Assembly: GCA_028112705.1 (NCBI GenBank)
Contig: JAOGYN010000006.1
Coordinates: 1-64,000, forward strand
Length of the DNA: 64,000 nucleotides
DNA from: GCA-002712045 sp028112705
GTDB lineage: Bacteria; Pseudomonadota; Alphaproteobacteria; Rhodobacterales; Rhodobacteraceae
Direction of reading: 5' to 3'
The translations under genes and the position numbers were made by a program. Position 1 is the first letter of the stretch, and every line of letters starts with the position of its first letter. This document shows, piece by piece, positions 26,028 to 35,291 of the stretch. A model generated the notes under the pieces. It worked only from the letters and a program-made list of their open reading frames with translations. It had not been told where the DNA came from and made no database searches.

Positions 26028-27464
26028 TTATTTTGCAGGGATGACTTTCCCTGGGTTCATAATATTATTTGGATCTAGAGCTTTCTTTATACTTCTCATA
26101 ACCTCAATAGCATTAGGATTTTTTCGACGCGACATAGATGGTAATTTGGCAAGCCCAATTCCATGTTCTGCCGAAAAACTTCCTCCCAATTCCAATACAG
26201 TTTTTTCTATAATTTCTGTGATCTTTTCACGATCCTCCAAGTTTCCCATGCCTTTGGTTTTAGGCTCCATCCAAACTGAAAAATGTAAATTTCCATCGCC
26301 CAAATGCGAAACAGTCAATGTTTCTGAATTTGGGCTAATCGAATGAACTCTACTTTTTACAGTTGTTAAAAAATTATGCACTTTATCAACAGCTACAGAA
26401 ACATCGCAAGCCACCGGAACACCTTTCAAAAGCGCAACTTCATATGCTCTTTCTCTTCTTTCCCACATTTCTGATCTCTGTGCTTCAGACTTACATATAA
26501 CTGCATCCAGGATTTTTCCTGATTCTAACCAAGTTCCAAATAAATTTTCTACTTTTGATTCAATTGGAATATTGCCCGTTTCATCAGGCTCAGCGTCTTC
26601 TTCTGACATTGCGCCAATCTCTAAAAAAACTCCATGCTTAGCAGGAGTCTGAAAAGGCTGTCGCATATCATCGAATCTTTCACATAATGCATTGAAATAT
26701 TTCTCTGGCATATACTCAAATGCCTCAACACAATTATTAGTTATTTTATTAAGCTCGTTTAAAATAGGTAATGCATAAGTTAAATCAGGTATCGAAATCA
26801 TTGCAGTTGCATAAGCCTTAGGCTTTGGAAATAATTTCACAACAGCTGCCGTTATTATACCAAGTGTGCCTTCTGAACCTATTAAAAGGTGCTTCAAATT
26901 ATATCCAGAATTATCCTTGTGTAACTCAGACATCAAATCTACAATATCTCCATTAGGCATAACCGCCTCAATCCCCAAAACAAGATCTCTTGTATTTCCA
27001 TAGCGCAAGACATTTGAACCACCTGCATTTGTAGCTAAATTTCCCCCAATCATAGCCGAACCTCGTGCCCCAAAGAATAATGGAAAAATTAATCCATATT
27101 CTGCAGCAGCATCATGTAAATTTGATAAAATTACTCCACCTTCAACAATTGCAATTCGTCCATCAGCCCTAACTTCTCTAATCGTATTCATACGATTCAA
27201 AGATAATATTATTGTGTTCCCTTTAGTACCAGCAAAACATCCACCAGCTAAACCAGTGTTTCCCCCTTGTGGGATTACTGGTATTTTCATTTTATTTGCT
27301 AGTTTTACTATTGCGCTAACTTCCTTAGTATTAAGAGGTCGAACCACTGCAAGAGAAGAGCCATTATATTTCCCACTCGGGTCAATTTCGTACTGTGCGA
27401 GATTTTCGCCGAAATGCACATTTTCTGATCCGACTATTTGTTGCATTTTTTCAATAGTATTCAT
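26028..27464 (-). CDS. FAD-binding oxidase, GlcD/D-2-hydroxyacid dehydrogenase family
   Basis: A 478-aa flavoenzyme of the vanillyl-alcohol-oxidase type. It has an FAD_binding_4 domain (IPVIPQGGNTGLAGG near residue 65, IGGNLATNAGG near 145, LIGSEGTLGIITAAVVK near 190). A C-terminal FAD-oxidase domain follows with VSHLGDGNLHFSVW and SFSAEHGIGLAKL, ending LDPNNIMNPGKVIP. It probably oxidises a D-2-hydroxy acid such as D-lactate, glycolate or 2-hydroxyglutarate. The neighbouring ureide genes release glyoxylate, which makes glycolate/glyoxylate metabolism a tempting link, but it is only inference. Confidence 0.87.
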   Translation of the reverse strand: MNTIEKMQQIVGSENVHFGENLAQYEIDPSGKYNGSSLAVVRPLNTKEVSAIVKLANKMKIPVIPQGGNTGLAGGCFAGTKGNTIILSLNRMNTIREVRADGRIAIVEGGVILSNLHDAAAEYGLIFPLFFGARGSAMIGGNLATNAGGSNVLRYGNTRDLVLGIEAVMPNGDIVDLMSELHKDNSGYNLKHLLIGSEGTLGIITAAVVKLFPKPKAYATAMISIPDLTYALPILNELNKITNNCVEAFEYMPEKYFNALCERFDDMRQPFQTPAKHGVFLEIGAMSEEDAEPDETGNIPIESKVENLFGTWLESGKILDAVICKSEAQRSEMWERRERAYEVALLKGVPVACDVSVAVDKVHNFLTTVKSRVHSISPNSETLTVSHLGDGNLHFSVWMEPKTKGMGNLEDREKITEIIEKTVLELGGSFSAEHGIGLAKLPSMSRRKNPNAIEVMRSIKKALDPNNIMNPGKVIPAK

Positions 27465-27558
27465 GAAAGTTCTCCAATATGGGCACCTAAGATACGAGTT
27501 AAAAAGTAATATTATTTCATATCATTTAATCAACTAATGCAATAATGCATTTCTGAAT

Positions 27559-28050
27559 TCACTTAAAAGAATGTAAAACCCAAGGTTCATCAAACAAATA
27601 TTCTTCCACATTCTTACCTGAACCAATACGGTCTATCACTGCAAAAAGACTTCCCCGACCTAGTGGCGTTAACACACTATGCCAAACGTTAATATTATAG
27701 TTTATTCCTTGCTGACCATTTGTGACAAAGGCATATGGCTTTCCTGGTTGCCCATTTTCATCTAAAGAGACTATGACAAGAAAAGGCTCGTTTGACATTG
27801 GAATAAAACACTGCGATCCAAATGGATGTCTTTCCATTAGAGATAATTCAAAAGGCAACGAATAATTTTCACTTGAAAAAATACTTACACCAAACTTGCC
27901 ACCTTTACTGATTTCCAATGCTACAAGATCGTGGTGACGCTCGCATTTATTTTGATTAATAAGAAAAGGTTCCTCTTTAGTCTCAACTACATCTCCAAAA
28001 TTTACAAACTTTTCTGCTGTTAATTTTTCGATAGATATTTCGCGCGACAT
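27559..28050 (-). CDS. allA: Ureidoglycolate lyase
   Basis: It splits (S)-ureidoglycolate to glyoxylate and urea, the last ureide step. At about 163 aa it shows family segments ISIEKLTAEKFVNFGDVVE, FGVSIFSSENYSLPFELSLMERHPFGSQCFIPM and NINVWHSVLTPLG. I start it at the ATG at 28050; a GTG at 28056 overlapping the upstream stop as GTGA is an alternative. It is third in a coupled leftward operon after the allantoinase fusion and the aminohydrolase. Confidence 0.9.
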   Translation of the reverse strand: MSREISIEKLTAEKFVNFGDVVETKEEPFLINQNKCERHHDLVALEISKGGKFGVSIFSSENYSLPFELSLMERHPFGSQCFIPMSNEPFLVIVSLDENGQPGKPYAFVTNGQQGINYNINVWHSVLTPLGRGSLFAVIDRIGSGKNVEEYLFDEPWVLHSFK

Positions 28051-28052
28051 AA

Positions 28053-28877
28053 TCACAGCTTTAATTTAGGATGACGGTTTACATCTTTATATAAAAGATA
28101 CCTGAATCGGCTAGATCCAGCAGCATAACAAGCTTGTGGGCAAAACGCCCTCAACCACATAAAATCTCCTGCTTCGACCTCAACCCAATCTTCATTGAGC
28201 CTATAGACGGCCTTTCCCTCTAAAACATACAATCCATGTTCCATCACATGAGTTTCCTCAAATGGAATTACTCCGCCAGGCTCAAAATTTACAATATTGA
28301 CATGACAATCATGTCGTAAGTCTTCAGGATCCACAAAATAGGTAGCAGACCAAACTCCATTAGTTTGTTGAGAGGTCAAGCCGCCAGGATCTATATCTTT
28401 TTCATTCGTAACAAATGATTCTGGCACATCAAATCCGTCAATTTTTTCATAATATTTCCTGATCCAGTGAAAAGTAACATTCTTAGTAGAGCTGTTAACA
28501 ACCTTCCAATCAGAATTAGGTGAAATGTACGCATAACCACCCTCTATCATTTTATATGTTGCTCCACCTAAATCCAAATCTAATTGACCTGAAACTATGA
28601 ACAGAAAACCTTCAGCATTAACTTCTGGTTCCGGATTCAGAGAACCCCCGTTGGGACTTACTTCCATAATATATTGTGAAAATGTTTCTGCAAAACCTGA
28701 CAATGGCCTAGCTAATATCCATGCTCGAGTTTTATCCCAATTTGGAAACCTTGAAGTGACAATATCTGTCATTACCCCTTTAGGTATAAAGGCATAAGCT
28801 TCCTTGAAGATAGCACGCCCTGTATGCAAAGTTGTTTGTGGAGGCAGGCCTCCATCTGGTGAGTAATAATCAGTCAT
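28053..28877 (-). CDS. allE: (S)-ureidoglycine aminohydrolase (AllE/YlbA-like cupin)
   Basis: A two-cupin protein of 274 aa that releases ammonia from (S)-ureidoglycine to give (S)-ureidoglycolate. Older records call the family bifunctional allantoicase/ureidoglycine aminohydrolase. Seen are YYSPDGGLPPQTTLHTGRAIF at the N-terminus and the second cupin with GGVIPFEETHVMEHGLYVLEG, which carries the His/Glu metal ligands, then FMWLRAFCPQACYAAG. It overlaps both neighbours by ATGA/GTGA-type junctions. No allantoate amidohydrolase, the usual source of ureidoglycine, lies in the window. Confidence 0.92.
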   Translation of the reverse strand: MTDYYSPDGGLPPQTTLHTGRAIFKEAYAFIPKGVMTDIVTSRFPNWDKTRAWILARPLSGFAETFSQYIMEVSPNGGSLNPEPEVNAEGFLFIVSGQLDLDLGGATYKMIEGGYAYISPNSDWKVVNSSTKNVTFHWIRKYYEKIDGFDVPESFVTNEKDIDPGGLTSQQTNGVWSATYFVDPEDLRHDCHVNIVNFEPGGVIPFEETHVMEHGLYVLEGKAVYRLNEDWVEVEAGDFMWLRAFCPQACYAAGSSRFRYLLYKDVNRHPKLKL

Positions 28878-30292
28878 GTTAAAATATCCTTCAAACGTAT
28901 TAAAGCTATACGCTCAACCTGAGCGCAAGCCTCATTAAATTCTAACTCTGTTTCATTTTTCAAACGTATTTTAAAAGAATTCAATATACCATCTTTATCA
29001 TAATCTCGGACTGCAATTATAAATGGAAAACCATGTTTTTCAAAATAACTCTGGTTAAGATCAGAGAAAGTATTAAATTCCTCTTCTGTCAACTCATCTA
29101 GTCTGGCAGACAATTGCTCCGACGTGCTAGCTTTTGTTAAGTCATTCGATACAAATAGTTTTCCTGCCAAATCTGGGTGCGCCTTAAGAACATCTAATTT
29201 TTCCTTTTTACTCCCTGCTCTAAAGCTTCTCACAAGTACAGAATGAATTCCAATAACAGTATCATGCGCTGGTCCTAATTCTAATTCAAAGGCTCGCTCG
29301 GCCACCCAATGTGATTTTTCAAAAACTTCTCCAAATGCATTTACAAATTCTGATTGTTTTAACTTGGACGGACAAAATAAATCAGTAGGAGGATGATTTT
29401 GAATCCAATGATCTGCTATTTCTATTCTTTTTGGAAACCAAACCTTTTCATGCTCACTGCAATAATCTATAAACTTTTTTAAAGCTTGCGCCCGACCAGG
29501 TCTACCTACCAATCGACAATGCAACCCAACGCTCATCATTTTGGGTTGGCCTTTCTCACCCTCTTCATACAAACAATCGAATGTATCTTTTAAATAACTA
29601 AAAAACTGATCTCCACTATTAAACCCTTGCGAGGTAGCAAACCTCATATCATTCACATCTAAACTATAAGGTATTATTAATTGATCAAAACCTTCGTAGG
29701 ACTTCCAATAAGGTAAATCATCGTCATAGGCATCACTAATATATTTAAATTTCTGCTCCAAACTTACCAAATCTACAGTATTCATCGAACATCTACCTAG
29801 ATACCAACCTTGCGGCTCTTTTCCAGTTACTTCTTTATGTAAAACTATTGCTTTTTTGATTTGTTTACTCTCCTCCGAAACCGACATGTCTTTATGCTCT
29901 ATCCATTTCAATCCGTGACTTGCTATCTCCCAGTCCAAGTTTTTCATAGCTGATACTTGTTCTGGAGACCGTGCCAGCGCAGTTGCGACACCAAATACCG
30001 TAGGTTTTATATTAGCGGTTTGAAAAATCTCCAGTAATCTCCAAAACCCAGCTCTCGAACCATATTCATAAATAGATTCCATATTCCAATGACGTTGACC
30101 CGCCCAAGGATTAGCACCAACTATTTCTGATAGAAAAGCTTCTGACGCCTCATCTCCATGTAAAATATTATTTTCACCACCTTCTTCGTAATTAACCACA
30201 AATTGAACAGCAATATTTGAATTATTAGGCCACTGCACCTTGGGGCTTTTGGGACCATACCCCAACATATTTCTTGGATAACGATTTTTCAT
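28874..30292 (-). CDS. puuE: Allantoinase (PuuE) fused to OHCU decarboxylase (UraD)
   Basis: A two-domain protein of 472 aa. Residues 1 to about 310 are the metal-independent allantoinase PuuE of the polysaccharide-deacetylase fold (MLGYGPKSPKVQWPNN, VQFVVNYEEGGENN, WEIASHGLKWIEH, GLHCRLVGRPGRA). Residues about 320-472 are the 2-oxo-4-hydroxy-4-carboxy-5-ureidoimidazoline decarboxylase UraD (FGEVFEKSHWVAERAFE, AHPDLAGKL, FGFPFIIAV-like HGFPFIIAVRDYD). It makes (S)-allantoin and then opens it to allantoate. The ATG at 30292 follows AGGAT. It leads the ureide operon; this fusion is known from other proteobacteria. Confidence 0.92.
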   Translation of the reverse strand: MKNRYPRNMLGYGPKSPKVQWPNNSNIAVQFVVNYEEGGENNILHGDEASEAFLSEIVGANPWAGQRHWNMESIYEYGSRAGFWRLLEIFQTANIKPTVFGVATALARSPEQVSAMKNLDWEIASHGLKWIEHKDMSVSEESKQIKKAIVLHKEVTGKEPQGWYLGRCSMNTVDLVSLEQKFKYISDAYDDDLPYWKSYEGFDQLIIPYSLDVNDMRFATSQGFNSGDQFFSYLKDTFDCLYEEGEKGQPKMMSVGLHCRLVGRPGRAQALKKFIDYCSEHEKVWFPKRIEIADHWIQNHPPTDLFCPSKLKQSEFVNAFGEVFEKSHWVAERAFELELGPAHDTVIGIHSVLVRSFRAGSKKEKLDVLKAHPDLAGKLFVSNDLTKASTSEQLSARLDELTEEEFNTFSDLNQSYFEKHGFPFIIAVRDYDKDGILNSFKIRLKNETELEFNEACAQVERIALIRLKDILT

Positions 30293-30446
30293 CAAATAAA
30301 TCCTAAATTTTGCAAACTATCTTTAACTCAACATCGATCGAGTAATTATCAAGATATTTTATCCACTGAAGTTAAATTAACAAGAAAATACATCTATGTA
30401 TGAAAGTTAAATCAAGTAATTTAGTTAAAAAAGTATTAAATTTTTA

Positions 30447-31436
30447 TTAAAAACAAATTTTATATTCACCTGTTTTAAAGCCATTCCAATTTATTATCGG
30501 TCCCTTCAACCGTTTTATTGCCATAGGGTGTTTTCTGTCTAAAATATTATAACGCACTAATAATTCTGCTATTACCGCCTCGGAAGCGCGCATGTTACCA
30601 TCTTCTATTTTTAACGCTACACCCAATTTTAATTCTGGTATTATCGCTACAAAAACTGCCTCCGCTCCTGTTTTTATTGCTGCCCTTTTGTCCATTGCCA
30701 GCATTAACTCAGTACAAGCACGTCCATCACCAGCAATTAAGCCTGGATACTCAAGCATTGCATGACGTAACTTATAAGCGGCTCTGGTTCTACTCGAAGA
30801 ACTGATTTCAGTCGCTTCAGAAATAATGGCCATAGATTGAGCTAAGCCATTTAAAGTGCAAGCAAAATTGGGCGCTGAACAACCATCCATCACAGAAAAA
30901 GCATTAGAAGTATTCGTTAAATCCTCAAAACAACTCTTAATTGCTTGTTGAACAGGATGTTCTAAACAATTATATTCTTGATCACCATTCAAATATTTCG
31001 ATAATGTTAAGAATCCTGTATGTTTTCCTGAACAATTATTATGATACTGGCAGGGCCTTTTATTTTCTTTCATTAGCGTTTCATGAGCACAATTATCATT
31101 TGGAAATTGAATACCACAGCGTAAATCATTATCAGACCTATCAATTGCGCTTAGCCATTCCTGGACAATATTTGTATGAGCATAAGCTCCTTGATGAGAC
31201 GCGCAGGCTAAGGCAAGATGTTTATTATTCAAAAAATATTTGTCAGCAGCACCACTTTCAATTAACGGAATTGCTTGTAATATTTTTGAAGATGATCTTG
31301 GTAAAGTCAGCCTATTAGGGTCACCCCAAGCTTCGATAATGTCACCTTTTGAATTTGAAACAACAGCATGACCGACATGAACAGACTCCTCAAAATCACC
31401 TCGCAGAACTTTGACCATTGGCACAGCCTTTGACAT
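30447..31436 (-). CDS. Asparaginase (asparaginase II / thermolabile type)
   Basis: A 329-aa member of the Asparaginase_II family (Rhizobium AnsA-like), distinct from the E. coli types. Seen are RGDFEESVHVGHAVV, LPRSSSKILQAIPLIESGAAD, LALACASHQG, CQYHNNCSGKHTGFLTL and VMDGCSAPNFA, matching the conserved Ser/Cys/Lys blocks. It hydrolyses asparagine to aspartate and ammonia. It stands alone between the ureide operon and an oppositely oriented IalB-type gene. A nitrogen-scavenging theme with its neighbours is possible. Confidence 0.9.
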   Translation of the reverse strand: MSKAVPMVKVLRGDFEESVHVGHAVVSNSKGDIIEAWGDPNRLTLPRSSSKILQAIPLIESGAADKYFLNNKHLALACASHQGAYAHTNIVQEWLSAIDRSDNDLRCGIQFPNDNCAHETLMKENKRPCQYHNNCSGKHTGFLTLSKYLNGDQEYNCLEHPVQQAIKSCFEDLTNTSNAFSVMDGCSAPNFACTLNGLAQSMAIISEATEISSSSRTRAAYKLRHAMLEYPGLIAGDGRACTELMLAMDKRAAIKTGAEAVFVAIIPELKLGVALKIEDGNMRASEAVIAELLVRYNILDRKHPMAIKRLKGPIINWNGFKTGEYKICF

Positions 31437-31597
31437 AAGAATTCCTTAAATGTTATTTTTATTTTAATAAAACATTCTAGGACTAGAATTACTAATTAAA
31501 ATTGAGTTAGTATGCATAAAACTAAAGAAATAGTTCTTAATAGTAGTTATAGATTAATTATATTCGACAACGAAGAAAAATAAGGCAGACATTATTG

Positions 31598-32125
31598 ATG
31601 AAAAAACATATTATTATACTAACCTTGATGACTGTTCTTTTTTGCACGCCAGCAATATCTAAAACATTTTCTACTAACCGAGTTGATTCTAAAGAAGACT
31701 GGTCAGTTTTCATGGAAAATAACCCTTCGCAATGCTGGATTGTTTCTGCGCCGAGTAGAACGAAAGCAACCCGAAACGGAAAATTAGTAAAAGTAAACCG
31801 CTCTGAAATTCAATTATTTGCTCTTTTTGAACCTTCTCAAAGTATTTTTGGTCAAATTTCTTTTACAAGTGGTTACCCATTTAAAAATGGATCTGCGGTC
31901 AAAGTATCAATAGGTTCTTCAGAACACATGTTATCACAGACGGATGGAGAATGGGCATGGCCAAAGTCTTCAGAAGAGAACGAAGCGTTATTAAAGTCTT
32001 TGCGGCGTGGTGTAAAAGCATTGGTGTCAGGTACTTCTAAAAAAGGTACTAGGACTAAGGACACATTTAGTCTTTTGGGCTTTTCAGCCGCATTTGCAGA
32101 AGCACAAAAACGTTGTGGAACTTAA
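31598..32125 (+). CDS. Invasion-associated locus B (IalB) family protein
   Basis: An exported protein of 175 aa with an N-terminal signal peptide (KKHIIILTLMTVLFCTPAISK). The IalB fold follows, with WSVFMENNPSQCWIVSAP, SGYPFKNGSAVKVSIG, GEWAWPKSSEE and LRRGVKALVSGTSKKGT TKDTFSL-like blocks ending FAEAQKRCGT. Two Cys residues (QCWIV and KRCGT) may form a disulfide. Its role in free-living bacteria is unknown. I use the ATG at 31598; the preceding TTG at 31595 is in frame but less likely. Confidence 0.88.
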   Translation: MKKHIIILTLMTVLFCTPAISKTFSTNRVDSKEDWSVFMENNPSQCWIVSAPSRTKATRNGKLVKVNRSEIQLFALFEPSQSIFGQISFTSGYPFKNGSAVKVSIGSSEHMLSQTDGEWAWPKSSEENEALLKSLRRGVKALVSGTSKKGTRTKDTFSLLGFSAAFAEAQKRCGT

Positions 32126-32175
32126 GTACTTTCCAGCCAATTAAATAAGTAAATTAGTCTACACTAAAGGATAGC

Positions 32176-33363
32176 TTGTTGACAACATCACCTCCTATAA
32201 TAAATGACGTGATCACAATTCCTCGCAATGACCTTATTGATCCAAAAATAAATATAATAGGCCTGACTAAGCTAGCACTTTCAGAACATTTATTAAAAGC
32301 GGGTATTGAACAGAAGCACTTAAACATGCGACTGAACCAAATATGGGGATGGCTTTATCAAAAAGGTATCACCGATTTTTCAAAAATGGGTAATATATCA
32401 AAAGATGTCAAAGGCTTACTGTCAAAATACTTTAGCATCAGCCTACCTGCAATAGTTGAAAAAAAGATCTCAACAGATGGTACTAGAAAATATTTACTTA
32501 GACTTTCTGGAGGACACGAAATTGAAACAGTATTCATTCCAGAAACTGACCGAGGTACTTTATGTATTTCAAGTCAAGTAGGATGCACACTGACTTGCCC
32601 TTTTTGTCATACTGGAACCCAAAAGTTAGTAAGAAACTTAAATCCATCAGAAATGATTGGTCAGGTTTTGATAGCTCGTGAGGATTTGAATGAGTGGCCG
32701 ACTGAACAAAATAATCGAGCAGGCCAGCCACGCAAATTAAGTAATATCGTTTTAATGGGAATGGGAGAGCCACTATACAATTTTGATGCCGTCCGGGATG
32801 CTATGAACATAGCAATGGATCCTGCAGGGATTGCACTATCTAGGCGTAGAATTACCCTATCAACAAGTGGAGTAGTTCCAGAAATTGGTAAGGTCGGTGA
32901 TGAAATTGGCTGCATGCTAGCAATTTCATTCCACGCCACAACAGATGAAGTTCGAAATAAACTTGTTCCAATAAATAAACGGTGGAATATTAGCCAGTTA
33001 CTTCAAGCTTTACGAGATTACCCAAGGCTTTCTAACTCTGAAAGAATAACCTTTGAATATGTAATGATTGATAAAGTTAATGACAGCGATGAGGACGCAA
33101 GACGCCTCATAGCATTAATAAAGGGCATTCCAGCCAAAATAAATTTAATCCCTTTCAATGAATGGCCGGGAGCTCCATACAAGCGCTCTAGTAATAACAG
33201 AATTCGCGCTTTTGCAGATATAATTCATAACGCCGGCTATTCTAGCCCAATCAGGAAACCACGAGGAGAAGATATAATGGCAGCCTGTGGACAACTAAAA
33301 TCAGAAACTGAAAGAGCTAGAAAATCAAAAGCACAGATAGCAAAAGAACTTATTAACGAATAA
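32176..33363 (+). CDS. rlmN: 23S rRNA/tRNA (adenine-C2) methyltransferase RlmN
   Basis: A radical-SAM enzyme that methylates A2503 of 23S rRNA and A37 of some tRNAs. At 395 aa it carries the iron-sulfur triad Cys137, Cys141 and Cys144 (VGCTLTCPFCHTG), MGMGEPLYNFDAV, LSTSGVVPEI, SFHATTDEVRNKLVP, and the C-terminal methyl-carrying Cys in DIMAACGQL. The start is TTG at 32176, supported by AAGGA eight to nine bases upstream. The GTGATCACAA inside its first codons resembles the GntR operator but is probably chance. Confidence 0.96.
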   Translation: MLTTSPPIINDVITIPRNDLIDPKINIIGLTKLALSEHLLKAGIEQKHLNMRLNQIWGWLYQKGITDFSKMGNISKDVKGLLSKYFSISLPAIVEKKISTDGTRKYLLRLSGGHEIETVFIPETDRGTLCISSQVGCTLTCPFCHTGTQKLVRNLNPSEMIGQVLIAREDLNEWPTEQNNRAGQPRKLSNIVLMGMGEPLYNFDAVRDAMNIAMDPAGIALSRRRITLSTSGVVPEIGKVGDEIGCMLAISFHATTDEVRNKLVPINKRWNISQLLQALRDYPRLSNSERITFEYVMIDKVNDSDEDARRLIALIKGIPAKINLIPFNEWPGAPYKRSSNNRIRAFADIIHNAGYSSPIRKPRGEDIMAACGQLKSETERARKSKAQIAKELINE

Positions 33364-33407
33364 TTTCCATTTTAAACAACAGGTTAGATTTAAAAAAGAA
33401 TGATAAA

Positions 33408-33905
33408 ATGATAAAAAGACGACTCTTGATACTGGGATTTTTAACAACTACAATCTCTTCTTGCTCATCTTGGTTCAAAGTAAACGAAATAGAGTCTGTA
33501 ACTCGCATAGTAGTATTTAAAAATTCGCGAAGGCTGTATCTTTACAATAAGAATAAAGCAATCAAAAGCTATAATATTGACCTCGGCTTTGCTCCTATTG
33601 GAGATAAAAAAATAGAAGGCGACGGTAAAACACCCGAAGGTCGGTATTATATAGACCGCAAAAATCCAAAAAGCGCTTACCATTTATCCTTAGGTATTTC
33701 ATATCCAAACAAAACCGATAAAGCAGAAGCAAAAAAAATGGGTAAATCAGCTGGTAAAGATATTTTTATACACGGTAGAGTTGGCTTTCTAGGGCGTCGT
33801 CCTAAAAAAGATTGGACTTGGGGTTGTATTTCAGTTTCAAACTCAAATATTGAAGAAATATATAAATTAGTTAGAATTGGAACAATAGTAGATATTCTGC
33901 CATAA
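33408..33905 (+). CDS. L,D-transpeptidase (YkuD) lipoprotein
   Basis: A 165-aa exported protein. It has an N-terminal hydrophobic segment and a lipobox-like ISSC with Cys19. A YkuD catalytic domain follows with EGDGKTPEGRYYID, His122 in IFIHGRVG and catalytic Cys140 in WTWGCISVSN. It probably forms 3-3 crosslinks in peptidoglycan or attaches proteins to it. It is one of two YkuD proteins within 2 kb, with a CAP lipoprotein gene between them in the opposite direction. Confidence 0.88.
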   Translation: MIKRRLLILGFLTTTISSCSSWFKVNEIESVTRIVVFKNSRRLYLYNKNKAIKSYNIDLGFAPIGDKKIEGDGKTPEGRYYIDRKNPKSAYHLSLGISYPNKTDKAEAKKMGKSAGKDIFIHGRVGFLGRRPKKDWTWGCISVSNSNIEEIYKLVRIGTIVDILP

Positions 33906-33908
33906 AGC

Positions 33909-34403
33909 TTATCTAGTTAAAACTTGCGTCCACCAGATTTTTCCATCCCCTGCTTGATACCAACTCAAACCCATATAACGCGCTTTTTCGTGTAAAATAA
34001 TTGATCTAGTGTCTGACCTTTGCATCCAGGCATTTAAAGTTTCCAACTCACTTTCATAAGTCTCTGAGATATTTTCACCCAATAATTGCCCATTAAAACC
34101 AGATCGAACCACCCTATCCAAAGGAGATGAGCCATCTGATCCAAAGTGCCATGCCCTATCTTGCTCATACATATCCCTTGAATGTGCTTTTGCTATTAGG
34201 TTCAAGTCTTCACTCAAGGATATTTCGTATAAGTCATTTTCAACTCTATGTTCATTTACTGCATCTAACACTTTAGTGTGAATCTTTGCTGCTTTAGATT
34301 TAGAAATCCAATAAGTGCTTGATGTATTATTGACCAGATCAACAGCATCCAAACATCCAGACAATGTTAAACCAATTATTAATAATAATGCTGAACGAAA
34401 CAT
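33909..34403 (-). CDS. CAP/SCP-domain lipoprotein
   Basis: A predicted lipoprotein of about 164 aa: signal ALLLIIGLTLSGC with a perfect LSGC lipobox at Cys17, then a CAP domain. The domain has LDAVNEHRVENDLYEISLSEDLNLIAKAHSRDM, HFGSDGSSPLDRV, GENIS and WWTQVL, with the conserved His/Glu cavity residues. The function of bacterial CAP proteins is poorly known. The ATG at 34403 (MFRSAL) gives the clean signal peptide; a longer frame to 34463 would bury it. It converges on the first L,D-transpeptidase gene with 3 nt between stops. Confidence 0.85.
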   Translation of the reverse strand: MFRSALLLIIGLTLSGCLDAVDLVNNTSSTYWISKSKAAKIHTKVLDAVNEHRVENDLYEISLSEDLNLIAKAHSRDMYEQDRAWHFGSDGSSPLDRVVRSGFNGQLLGENISETYESELETLNAWMQRSDTRSIILHEKARYMGLSWYQAGDGKIWWTQVLTR

Positions 34404-34554
34404 GTTAAATATAATCCTTTTTTTAATAAATAAAGCTTTAACTCTAAATGTGACATCAATCAAACACTTGATTAAATATAAAACTATTTTTATTGCATCG
34501 ATTGTTATTCAATCATAATAAACATACAATTTAAGTGTCTTAAGGAACTTTAGC

Positions 34555-35151
34555 ATGGTAAAAAGCATAAAACAGATATCTCGAAGAATATTTGGCAAAG
34601 TGATACTCACTAGTTCAATAACAGCGGCCTTATCAAAATCAATTTTTGCTCAATCTATTATTGAGGACAGTGAATTAGGAGAAGGGGTTGTAAGAAATAT
34701 ATCTAGTTTTCAGGCTAGAAATTGGACTACTTACTTTGATGATTTAAAAAATGGTGCAATTTTAGCAGATACCACCAGTCGGGCCATACACTTTTGGTCA
34801 GAAGATGAAACCATATATAAAATTTACCCAACAAGTGTCCCCATTTCAGACGAATTAACAAAACTTGGTCGAACAAAGATTGTTAGAAAAGTGGTAGGAC
34901 CCAGTTGGCGACCAACACCTTCAATGTTGAAAAACAACCCTGAGTGGCCAGAATTTGTTCCACCTGGACCAGATAACCCTCTTGGCACACATGCACTGTA
35001 TTTGAGTTGGCAATATTATCGTATTCACGGCACTCATGACACAAGAAAAATTGGTCGGAGATCATCAAATGGTTGCATTGGCCTTTATAATGAGCATATT
35101 CAAGAACTATTTTCTTTATCAAAAATAGACACACAAGTATTATTAATTTAA
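34555..35151 (+). CDS. L,D-transpeptidase (YkuD) with Tat signal
   Basis: A 198-aa YkuD enzyme. The N-terminus carries a twin-arginine motif, SRRIFGK (Arg10-Arg11), followed by a moderately hydrophobic stretch and SIFAQS, so Tat export is likely. The catalytic domain has GTHALYLSW, His158 in RIHGTHD and catalytic Cys174 in SSNGCIGLYN. It belongs to the ErfK/YbiS group that crosslinks peptidoglycan. The ATG at 34555 follows AAGGAAC. It points to the 57-aa microprotein gene 140 nt downstream. Confidence 0.9.
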   Translation: MVKSIKQISRRIFGKVILTSSITAALSKSIFAQSIIEDSELGEGVVRNISSFQARNWTTYFDDLKNGAILADTTSRAIHFWSEDETIYKIYPTSVPISDELTKLGRTKIVRKVVGPSWRPTPSMLKNNPEWPEFVPPGPDNPLGTHALYLSWQYYRIHGTHDTRKIGRRSSNGCIGLYNEHIQELFSLSKIDTQVLLI

Positions 35152-35243
35152 CTAGCTTTTTTTACTGGTTAATAGTAAATACTTTAGTAGCGTTGCAAAG
35201 GTTTACTATTACTGGTTTAATTAAGCATCGAGTATAAATTCAT

Positions 35244-35275
35244 AACCCCATGGCGTAAAGCCATGTTACATGGTT
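35244..35275 (+). promoter_or_regulatory. Structured leader before the 57-aa microprotein
   Basis: The stem CATGGC / GCCATG (35249-35254 and 35260-35265) with loop GTAAA lies inside an outer pairing AACC / GGTT (35244-35247 and 35272-35275). An alternative pairing CCATG (35248-35252) with CATGG (35269-35273) is mutually exclusive with the inner stem. It ends about 7 nt before the GGAG Shine-Dalgarno of the small gene, so it may affect stability or translation. Confidence 0.35.
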
Positions 35276-35291
35276 AAAATTGGAGAAAAAA

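Noticed and set aside
32209..32218. GTGATCACAA resembling the GntR operator
   Set aside because: It is inside the first codons of rlmN, is a single copy, and has no partner palindrome; chance is likely.
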